This document shows positions 56,037-64,000 of a DNA stretch of 64,000 nt, piece after piece. Position 1 is the first letter of the stretch, and each line of letters opens with the position of its first letter. The notes under the pieces were generated by a model. That model was not told the DNA's origin. It saw only the letters and a program-made list of their open reading frames with translations, and ran no database searches. Source of the DNA: Puccinellia tenuiflora (Eukaryota; Streptophyta; Magnoliopsida; Poales; Poaceae); NCBI GenBank assembly GCA_012064385.1, contig QRDG01001973.1, positions 1,329,607-1,393,606 of the forward strand, read 5' to 3'. A program made the translations under genes and the position numbers.

Positions 56037-59000
56037 ATGTCGAACAACCCCAGCCTCGAAGTGGTAGAGGTAGAAGAGGGAGTAGCAGAGGAATCCATCC
56101 GGGCTGCCTGGGAGGGCTCCTATGTCCGCCAAGCCGACATAGATTGGTTGATTCGGACCCGGCGGATCCCTGCCGGGGTGGCGTGCCGGGTTCCGGGTCC
56201 AGAGATGACCCCGGATTTGCAAGAAGGCGAGTACGTCGTCTTCATCGCGCACTTCGAGCGAGGATTCGGCCTACCCGCCAGCGCTTTCTTCCGGAACTTT
56301 CTCAACAAATTCGGTCTCCAACCACACCAACTCCCGGCAAACGCCTTCACCACGCTCTCCGCCTTCGTCTCCTTCATGGAGGGCTATCTCGGTCTCTGGC
56401 CAACTGTTGAGGCCTGGTCCAAGTACTTCGGTTTCCGGAAGCAGGTTATCCCGAATCCCGAAAATCCGGACGCGCCCAAGGTGATGACACAATGCGGAGC
56501 CGCCACCATCAATCCTCGGCGCGGCTCCATCTTTCCCCGGATTCTCGGTTTGGAGTCATGCCGGAAATGGCAACACTCCTTCTTCTACGTGAAGAACACC
56601 ACCGAGGTTGACATGATCAACTTGCCGAGATTCTCCATCGGCCCCCCAACCGCACAGCTCAACTGGGGGTATAATCCAGCGGATAAGGATTTGGTGGTCA
56701 ACCATATCCACCAGATCGTCGAGCAGCTCAGGGACGAAGGGATGACCTCCGATGACCTGCTCGCCACCTTTATCAGTCGCCGAGTCATGCCTCTCCAACG
56801 CCGAGTCCATAAAATCTGCCACATGAGTGGCCCGCTGGACCCAACCCGAATCAGCACCGTTGAGCTGGATAATGCCCAGATTCGGCGGCGCATCAAAGCC
56901 ATAGCCCGGACCAAGATGCCGGAGACATGGGAATGGGGCAAAGAACCCCACAGCAGGAACAACCTTCCCCCGCAAGTAAGTACTCCTGCCGACATAACTT
57001 TCTTACCGACATAAACTTTCATGTCAGTACAACTCGGTACTTGTTATTAATCGCTTTCCCTTTCTCATTACGCAGAGATTCGGTCGGCAACTGACCGAAG
57101 ACGGAGAAAACCCCTCCGCCAACTGGGGTAAAGACCGGGTCGAGGCCGACTCGGAAGACCCGGATGACGAGGACAACATGCCCATCCCGGACGCCAGCCT
57201 GCTTTCTGCCACGGGTAAGACTCGCGCTTCCTCCATCCGAAATTGGTCTGAAGATGAAGACGACGATTGTCGGATTTTAGAGGTGTATGATCCTCTCCCC
57301 GTAGCATACTCATATCCGATGTCCCCGACCTCAGCTGATTTGGATGAAGTGGTCGAGGTGGCGCCGCTCGCCACAGGACCCAAGGGCGTAGCTCGGAAAC
57401 GCCCAGCAGCAGCGGCCGCACCCACAGACGCCGGAACCTCCGGGACCTCTGGTCCCGCGCCCAAGAAACAACGAGTTAAGGTAGCGGCGAAGCGCCAGCG
57501 CCCCGTCACTAAGGGGTAAGATCCCCTCTTGCCGACATATACTTCGTGCATTTGACTGAACTTGCTCTTTCTGTACTCATCCTTTTGACAACATACATTG
57601 CTGTCTTGATTTTCCAGCGCGGCTCCTCTGAAGACGAAGGCCCCCACTACTGGGTCTACCGACCGGATCCCACCAAGGACACCGACGCCACCTCGGCCCG
57701 ACGATACTCGGGTTCCGAGTCCAATGAGAATGAGTCCGGTTGCGGACATCTCGGCTCCGGGATCCGGAGCCGGAACTGAAGACTCGGTCGGGGCCGCAAC
57801 TGCAGCGCCTGAAGTAATTTATCTCGGGGCCAGCTCTTCGGCTCCCGAGGTCCAAGAGGACTCGGCACAGCCGAGTCAACAGCAGCAGCAGCCAGAGCAG
57901 CAGACTCGGCCGCAACAACAACAACAACAGCAGCAGCAACCTCAGCAGCCACAAGCTCCGCCACCTCCATCACAGCAGCACCAAAAGAAGAAGCAGCAAC
58001 AAACTCCAGCAGCACCGCCACCGCCAAAACACAAGTCGCAGCCTTCGCCCTCAAAATCCAAATCGACGTCCACGGCCAAGCCAACACCGCCTCCGGCACA
58101 GCCGCAGCCGCAGCCACAGACATTTAAGGCCCCAGTTCCTGCTACTGGGGTATCGGCAGAAAAGGCACCGGCGACGTCAGTGTCGGCGAACCCGGAACGG
58201 CAGCTGGTTGTGCCACCGAGTCAAGGGACACCCTTAGTGGCTTTAACCAGCATTCAGCCCGCTGACTGGGTTCATGCCCCGGTGCGAACTGCTAGCGGAA
58301 AAAGCCTTGGCTCCCTTGAACATTACAATACGGAGTGGAACGCCGTCGACATGGGCGAAGTGAGCTCACGATCTCCAGCAGGTCAGGTCATAGAACATCC
58401 GGCGGGGCCGAGTCTGGTTGGCCAAAAGATGCACGCCGCAAAGGCCGCTCTTCTCGCAGCCGACCAAGCAGCCGCGGTAAGCTATGCCGAGTAAATATAA
58501 CTCGGTTTATTTCTTTAATGTAGATATTATCCATCCCCAGTCCCCGAGATTCGGGTCGAGTGACCGAGACTCGGCTGAGTAAGGATAACTCGGGCTGAAT
58601 CTTCATCAACAATATTAATATCTCTTCTTTTCAGATCTGCATGACCAAACGCACGCATGTGCACCGCAAGCTTCTGCTGGCCCACAAAAGCCTCTCCGAT
58701 AAATACAAGTTGCTGCGAGCCAAGCTGGATCAAGTGGCGGACTCGGCACTCAAGGCCGAAGGATTGGAGAAACGGATCTCGGAAATCGAGTGTAAGCCAT
58801 ATTTTTGCCTTTGAACTTATACTTGCCTCAAATCTCTCCTTCTGACATCAGCCACCTCGACACAGCCGCACATAAGGAGCGCGAGCTTGCTCACGAGGCC
58901 GAGCTGAAGAGAGAGCAGGAGGAGATATCCCGGCTGAAGGCCGAGCTGGAGCAAACTCGGAGTCAGGCCGCCGAGTCGGAGAAAACCGCCGCCACAGAGA

Positions 59001-59919
59001 AGCAACTCCGAGAAGAGGAGACTCGGAAGCTGAAGGACTCTCTTGCAGAATCCAAATCCGAGGCAACCTCGGCTGCGAGCGAGCTCCGAGATCTGAAGGC
59101 CAAGATCGCGCAGTGGCTGGTGGATATCTCCAAAATTAACTCCGAGATGGACAGTAAGCTCCTTCCCCTCCTGCCTTTATTCAATCTATTATTTTTCTTC
59201 TCAAATAACTCATTCTGGCGTTAGCCATTCCTTACTCAGAGCGCTTCCCCCACACCAAGGCTGCCGCGGACAAGAGCGCTGCCGAGCACCGGTTCAAGAA
59301 AATCAAGGATGGCCCAATCTCATCCGAGTGGGATATGGATGCCCACTTGGTGGCTCTGAAGGCTCGCTTGGTCCCAATGAGGTCCATCGGGATGAACCTC
59401 CTCACCGCTGCCATCCGAGCTTACAACGTTCTCTGGCCCGGGTGTGAGGCCCCTTTGGTTGTGGATGAACTGGCCACATGCCTGCTGGCTTCCGAGGCAA
59501 GACTCGATGATTGGCGATCATCCGCCGCCCGAGTCGGAGCGGATGAAGCGCTAACATATGTGCTATCTTGGTACGAGGAGCTTGACCTCGACGTGCTGAA
59601 GACAGTGCGGGACGGGTCCAGGTGGCTCTCTGACCCGGAGCACATCCAGCGCCGCCAAGAGTTGGCTCACTCGCTCATCCAGTATGCTCCAGTACACAGC
59701 TTTGTCCCGGGTGATCGGGTTCCCCACTCGGAAGAATTGGAGACCGACGGCGAAGGCGAAGAAGAAAACGAAGAGCCCGTCGATGAAGAAATCCAAGCCG
59801 ATACTCCTCCCGACACAGCTACAGGCACCACTTCGGCCGCTGCGACCAAGGATAGCACCGAGACCTCGACCTCGGAACCGGCCAAGACCGATGCCGCTAC
59901 CTCTGCTCCAAGTATCTAG
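56037..59919 (+). CDS. Antisense spliced ORF of Tat element (PF04195-like protein)
   Basis: Predicted coding exons 56037-56975, 57076-57515, 57618-58476, 58635-58789, 58852-59153 and 59225-59919. They sum to 3390 bases, exactly 1130 codons with stop, and every junction is GT/AG and keeps frame. The 58789 junction uses donor GTGTAAG, since the GTAAGC one base on breaks the frame. The N-terminal third carries the plant 'putative gypsy type transposon' domain (PF04195-like): RGFGLPASAFFRNFLNKFGL, then FVSFMEGYLGLWPTVEAWSKYF. Residues ~520-640 are Gln/Pro-rich, ~740-900 are charged coiled coil (LKREQEEISRLKAELEQTR), and a conserved C-terminal segment (~900-1060) precedes an acidic tail. The function of these proteins is unknown. 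It lies opposite to and downstream of pol, and uses its own TATA and leader intron. Confidence 0.78.
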
Positions 59920-60077
59920 AATCCTGCTGCCTAGACTTAGAAAAAACTCAAATCATCAAATCCCCGGAATGCCGGGTGCAAATGTAATATAAACCTTTAG
60001 CTTTTTATGCTTGGTACTTGGTTCGTTTACTTTGCACATTTTTAGCATGTTTTACTTAGTATGCCGAATCATTCTGA
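59920..60077 (+). other. 3' flank of antisense gene
   Basis: A short A/T-rich segment after the stop, with AATGTAATATAAACC near 59980 as a possible polyadenylation region. Not demonstrable from sequence alone. Confidence 0.35.
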
Positions 60078-60690
60078 ACCGAGTCCCCGAGCTCGTTTTC
60101 TTGTTTACCATACTTAGCAACCCCTGCTCTTGCCTACCTCGATGGGTTTCTTGGCAGTCGAGTCACAAGATTACCGAGATACGGCATACAATACTAATGA
60201 ACTTTGAGTCAAAGCTCATAATCATCCGACATAAAAATTAGGAACGAAACAACTTGTGCCGAAATCGCACTTGGGCCGAGTCCCCGAGTTTGTTTTCTTG
60301 TGTACTACTTCTTGCAATCTCAGCCCTTGCCTACCTCGATGGGTTTCTTGGCATTCGGGTCACAAAATCACAATAACATAGCATACAATACTCAAAACTT
60401 TGAGACATGGTCCAGAGCCATCCGACATAAAACAGAAAAGAAAACCGAATCGCCCCTGGACCGAGTCCCCGGGTCTGTTTTCTTGTTTACTATCCCTTGC
60501 AATCTCAGCCCTTGCCTACCTCGATGGGTTTCTTGGCATTCGGGTCACAAAATCACAAAAACATAGCATACAATACTTGCAAACCTGGAGGCACGATTTT
60601 TGGAGCCACCCGACATAAAGGAAACAGATATAAACAAACATACGACTCAAGATTCATAGCAAGGCAGTCCCCGAGTTTCATTTCGGAGTG
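60078..60690. repeat. ~190-bp tandem repeats between antisense gene and pol
   Basis: Three units start at about 60080, 60277 and 60462 (steps 197 and 185 bp). Each has CCGAGTCCCCGAG/GG..TGTTTTCTTG, then CTTGCCTACCTCGATGGGTTTCTTGGCA, then GGCATACAATACT/AGCATACAATACT and ATCCGACATAAA. A shorter, diverged piece with CAGTCCCCGAGTTTCATTTCGG follows near 60665. The repeats form the 3' untranslated part of the sense (minus) transcript. Confidence 0.85.
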
Positions 60691-60733
60691 CCGACATTTC
60701 ATTTCAAAGTTTCGAGATACATACAGTGAGTCC

Positions 60734-63700
60734 TTAAGAATAAAAAGGGCGAAGAAGAGCTACATTCCAGGGCCGCTTGGTCTCCTCTCCGGATCTATCC
60801 ATTCGGTTCTTCACCTGTGCCTGGGCATCAATAAGATAATATGCATCGTTGTTCAAAGCTTTGCTCACAATAAATGGCCCTTCCCAAGGAGGTGAGAGTT
60901 TGTGCATTCCGGCGGTGCGCTGTACCAGCCTGAGCACCAAGTCTCCTTCTCGGAACTTGCGAGGATTTACTTTCCGGCTATGATAGCGTCGAAGATTTTG
61001 CTGATATATTGCCGATTTGGACAATGCCAATTCTCTTGCTTCCTCGAGCAGATCAACATTATTTTCTCGGGCTTCCTTTGCCTCTGACTCGGTATATAAA
61101 GCGACTCTTGGCGAGTCATGCTCTATGTCGGTTGGCAGAACTGCCTCTGCTCCATAAACTAGGAAGAATGGCGTATAGCCAGTGGAACGATTCGGCGTGG
61201 TCCGCAGACTCCACAGTACTGCCGGAATCTCATCCAGCCAACAACCCGGAGCACGCAACAGTGGCTCAATCAACCGGGGTTTGATGCCGGATAAGATTAA
61301 GGCATTTGATCTTTCCACTTGTCCATTGGACTGCGGATGCGCAACCGAGGCCAGGTCTAGCCGGATTCTTTTTTCCTGGCAAAACCGAGCAAAGGCTCCC
61401 TCGGCGAAATTGGTGCCATTATCCGTGATAATGCTGTGCGGGTGCCCATACCTTAGGATAATATCCTTTAGGAATGACACGGCTGTGCGGCCATCGCACT
61501 TTCTGATTGGCTTCACCTCGATCCACTTGGTGAACTTGTCCACCATCACCAGGATGTGAGTCATGTTACCTCGGGCTGGTTTAAATGGTCCCACCATATC
61601 CAGACACCATACTGCGAATGGCCAAGTGATAGGAATAGTCTTAAGAGCTGATGCCGGCATATGAATCTTGTGAGCAAACCTCTGACATCCTTCACACTTC
61701 CGGACGATATCTTCTGCTTGTTGCAAAGCGCTGGGCCAGTAGAATCCATATCGGAATGCTTTAGCCACTATAGCTCGGGAAGAGGCGTGATGACCGCACT
61801 CCCCCTGGTGGATATCTCGGAGGATTCTTTCTCCCTCTTCTGGCTCAACACAGCGCTGAAGCACAGTGGTCACACTTCTCTTGTACAGCTCTTGATTGAT
61901 GATTGTGAAGGATTTGGATCGCCTTTGGATTTGTCTGGCCGAGACCTCATCACTCGGTAGAGTGCCATCCAACATGAAGGTCATGATGGGCTGCGCCCAT
62001 GCCGGTACCGGGCGAGTGCCGAGTACAGGCTCGTCGATTTCCATCGCATCAACCGACATCACCACACCCGACATAGGCTGGTGAGCCCCCGAGTCCTCCC
62101 AAGGAGTCCCCGAGTTCCGCCAAGCAGCTTTCCAATTCTCCAGCGTAACCACCGAGTCTTGCTGAATATAATCAACATCCATGGAAGTCCCCGGGTCCTG
62201 CGCAGCAGTCCCCGAGTCCTGCAACTTGCTTCCGATATCTACATCCATCGGAATGACACCGAGCTCTGGATTACCCGGGATGAATATTGAGTCTGACTCG
62301 GGTGAAGGCCTGATTGATGGCTTGTGAAGATGCTCCAGTGACACTCCGGGCGGAATGGCTTGCCGATATGACCCAATCTTGGACAACATGTCTGCACTCT
62401 CATTATCTGTCCGCCGAATGTGCGTGAACTCGCACCCATCAAAGAATCCCGAAACTTTCTGGACATGGAACCGGTATGCCGCCATGTTGGCATCTAGGGC
62501 ATCCCAGTTGCCTGATGTTTGCTGAATCACCAGGTCCGAGTCACCATAGCAGATGATCCGGCGGATTCCAATTTCCTTGGCCACTTTGAGTCCATGAATC
62601 AGCGCTTCATACTCGGCGACATTGTTGGATGCCGCGAAGTGTACTTGCAATACGTATTTCAGCTGATCTCGCTTTGGCGAGGTGAGAACTACACCAGCTC
62701 CCAGGCCATCCTTTACCTTGGACCCGTCAAAATGCATTCTCCAGTAGTTGGAGTCAGGTAAGGACGGCTCATACTCCATTTCGGCCCAGTCTACGAGGAA
62801 CTCGGCCACCGCTTGAGATTTGATGGTATCTCTTCTGGCATACTGCGGCGCATAAGCTGCAAGCTCAATAGCCCATTTGGCGACTCGGCCACTGGCATCT
62901 TTGTTACCTATGATTTCCGACACAGGGGCCGCACTCACGACAGTTATGGGATGCTCCTGGAAGTAATGCTTTAGTTTTTTGGCCGCCATATAGACGCCGT
63001 AAGTCATTTTTTGATAGTGAGGGTAGTTTTGTTTCGATGCGGAGAGCACCTCACTCAAATAATATACCGGCCTCTGCACGGTAGCTCCTTGTTCTTCTCG
63101 CTCCACCACTACTACGACACTAACGACTCGGTTAGTGGCCGCAATGTAGAGCAGCATGGGCTCACTCGGTAGTGGCGAAGCCAATATCGGCGCAGTAGCC
63201 AACATCTTCTTTAGCTCATGAAATGCCGCGTCCGCTTGCGGAGTCCAGCTAAATTTATCTGATTTTTTCATTAGTTGGTATAAGGGCAAGGCCTTTTCTC
63301 CCAACCGACCTAAAAAACGACTCAAAGAAGCCAGACACCCGGTGTATTTCTGGACATCTCGGAGGCATTTCGGCAACTTCATATTTTCTATCGCCCGGAT
63401 CTTAGTCGGGTTTGCCTCGATACCTCGGCTAGACACGAGGAAACCGAGTAACTTTCCTGCTGGTACACCGAATGTACACTTATCCGGATTAAGTTTAAGT
63501 CGGAATTTTCTTAGGTTTGCAAATGTCTCTTTGAGATCATCCAGCAAAGTGTGTTTTTCTTTAGTTTTAATAACTATGTCGTCGACATACACCTGCACAT
63601 TTTTACCTATCTGGTCATGCAAGCATTTTTGCATACAGCGCTGATAAGTGGCACCAGCATTTCTCAAACCGAAACACATGACACGATAGCAATAAGCCCC

Positions 63701-64000
63701 GTACGGGGTGATAAAAGCAGTCTTTATTTGATCATCAGGATTGAGTGGTATCTGGTGAAAACCAGAGTACGCATCTACAAATGATAACAGCTCACACCCG
63801 GCCGTGGAGTCGATCACCTGATCGATCCGAGGCAGCGGGAATGGATCTTTAGGACATGCTTTGTTCAGGTGTGTGTAGTCGACACACATGCGCCAGACAG
63901 TGGCAGCATCCGGTTCTTCTTTCTTCTTTTCTACCAGGACCGGGTTAGCCAACCAATCCGGATATTTCACCTCGACGACAGCATTTGCTGCGAGTAACTT
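60734..64000 (-). CDS. pol: Tat-lineage pol: reverse transcriptase, two RNase H, integrase (partial)
   Basis: Uninterrupted frame from the right edge to a stop at 60734; the N-terminus lies beyond the window. In order: reverse transcriptase (WRMCVDYTHLNKACPKD, FVDAYSGFHQI, catalytic YVDD at 63589-63578, FGVPAGKLLGF). Then a first RNase H whose catalytic residues look replaced (LLYIAATNRVVSVV where a D is expected), and a second, archaeal-type RNase H from ~62735 (MHFDGSKVKDGLGAG, NNVAEYEALIHGL, YGDSDLVIQQ). A repetitive Asp/Ser/Gly linker follows (62290-62040), then integrase with HHCC (H..H near 61800, CEGCQ near 61700), LDMVGPF, TDNGTNF and GQVERSN carrying the D, D, E triad, and a GDLVLR module. 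No break was seen over 1078+ codons. Confidence 0.92.
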   Translation of the reverse strand, partial: KLLAANAVVEVKYPDWLANPVLVEKKKEEPDAATVWRMCVDYTHLNKACPKDPFPLPRIDQVIDSTAGCELLSFVDAYSGFHQIPLNPDDQIKTAFITPYGAYCYRVMCFGLRNAGATYQRCMQKCLHDQIGKNVQVYVDDIVIKTKEKHTLLDDLKETFANLRKFRLKLNPDKCTFGVPAGKLLGFLVSSRGIEANPTKIRAIENMKLPKCLRDVQKYTGCLASLSRFLGRLGEKALPLYQLMKKSDKFSWTPQADAAFHELKKMLATAPILASPLPSEPMLLYIAATNRVVSVVVVVEREEQGATVQRPVYYLSEVLSASKQNYPHYQKMTYGVYMAAKKLKHYFQEHPITVVSAAPVSEIIGNKDASGRVAKWAIELAAYAPQYARRDTIKSQAVAEFLVDWAEMEYEPSLPDSNYWRMHFDGSKVKDGLGAGVVLTSPKRDQLKYVLQVHFAASNNVAEYEALIHGLKVAKEIGIRRIICYGDSDLVIQQTSGNWDALDANMAAYRFHVQKVSGFFDGCEFTHIRRTDNESADMLSKIGSYRQAIPPGVSLEHLHKPSIRPSPESDSIFIPGNPELGVIPMDVDIGSKLQDSGTAAQDPGTSMDVDYIQQDSVVTLENWKAAWRNSGTPWEDSGAHQPMSGVVMSVDAMEIDEPVLGTRPVPAWAQPIMTFMLDGTLPSDEVSARQIQRRSKSFTIINQELYKRSVTTVLQRCVEPEEGERILRDIHQGECGHHASSRAIVAKAFRYGFYWPSALQQAEDIVRKCEGCQRFAHKIHMPASALKTIPITWPFAVWCLDMVGPFKPARGNMTHILVMVDKFTKWIEVKPIRKCDGRTAVSFLKDIILRYGHPHSIITDNGTNFAEGAFARFCQEKRIRLDLASVAHPQSNGQVERSNALILSGIKPRLIEPLLRAPGCWLDEIPAVLWSLRTTPNRSTGYTPFFLVYGAEAVLPTDIEHDSPRVALYTESEAKEARENNVDLLEEARELALSKSAIYQQNLRRYHSRKVNPRKFREGDLVLRLVQRTAGMHKLSPPWEGPFIVSKALNNDAYYLIDAQAQVKNRMDRSGEETKRPWNVALLRPFYS

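Larger units (their letters stand above)
54015..64000 (-). mobile_element. Tat-lineage Ty3/gypsy retrotransposon, 3' half
   Basis: Minus orientation. From right to left it has pol (63999-60734), tandem repeats (60078-60650), an antisense gene on plus (56037-59919) and the 3' LTR (54015-54932). Placement is between pol and 3' LTR, with an antisense PF04195-like gene, a second RNase H and 3' tandem repeats; to my knowledge these are Tat-lineage hallmarks (Grande, RIRE2, Ogre relatives). The candidate target duplication at the visible end is ATATA (54010-54014). The 5' LTR, gag and protease are outside the window. Confidence 0.88.

Noticed and set aside
57577..58123. Minus-strand Leu/Val/Ala-rich frames of 125-155 codons
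   Set aside because: Shadows of the Gln/Pro-rich exon of the antisense gene.

Overview
This is nuclear DNA from a grass, most likely a pooid/Triticeae-type genome. It is almost entirely nested transposable elements with no intact host gene. The grass assignment rests on the repeats: a Sabrina/WHAM-like non-autonomous gypsy element with a TGATACGTTGCAAACGTATC terminus, CACTA elements with TGCCGTG or CCGTCGGC subterminal repeats, Helitron-like ends with the CCCGTTGCAACACACGGG hairpin, large LARD-like LTRs, and the relic of an ECB2/At1g15510-type PPR gene with grass-like sequence. The species cannot be fixed from sequence alone.

Layout. (1) 1-8758: a decayed, minus-strand PPR gene (1-284 and 8066-8640) split by a complete Ty3/gypsy element (285-8065; LTRs 285-1209 and 7127-8065; 5-bp duplication CAACT). 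(2) 8759-26270: a tandem array of a non-autonomous, LARD-like retrotransposon in minus orientation, LTR-internal-LTR-internal-LTR-internal, with 4.1-kb LTRs and 1.78-kb internal domains, period about 5.9 kb, running into a 280-N gap. (3) 26551-27607: the right end of a CACTA transposon. (4) 28409-31334: Helitron-like ends, an LTR fragment and a copia-like LTR. (5) 31335-31920: a B3-like coding fragment followed by a minisatellite of perfect hairpins. (6) 33118-34682: a complete short CACTA element (ATT target duplication) carrying an antisense 5S-rRNA-like block. (7) 35151-36530: a candidate Helitron. (8) 36545-42605: four ~858-bp tandem units, each holding a small minus-strand ORF for a single-pass membrane peptide. 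The second unit is split by a degenerate hAT transposon. (9) 43003-49998: a Sabrina/WHAM-like element with TGTAC duplication. (10) 50004-53615: simple and satellite-like repeats and strong hairpins. (11) 53616-54014: a related LTR fragment, minus strand. (12) 54015-64000: the 3' half of a Tat-lineage Ty3/gypsy element in minus orientation: LTR, a spliced plus-strand antisense gene, 3' tandem repeats, and pol with two RNase H domains and an integrase, running off the right edge.

The part most like a working system is the Tat element. Its sense pol (minus) and its antisense gene (plus, six coding exons, own TATA box and 5'-UTR intron) lie tail to tail around a block of ~190-bp tandem repeats. 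The antisense gene has a continuous 1129-codon frame across five introns. The least explained part is the tandem array of small membrane-peptide ORFs at 36545-42605.

Quality note: single-base length differences in homopolymers dominate the gypsy element at 285-8065 and the last 1.6 kb before the N gap, so some frameshifts may be assembly error rather than biological decay.
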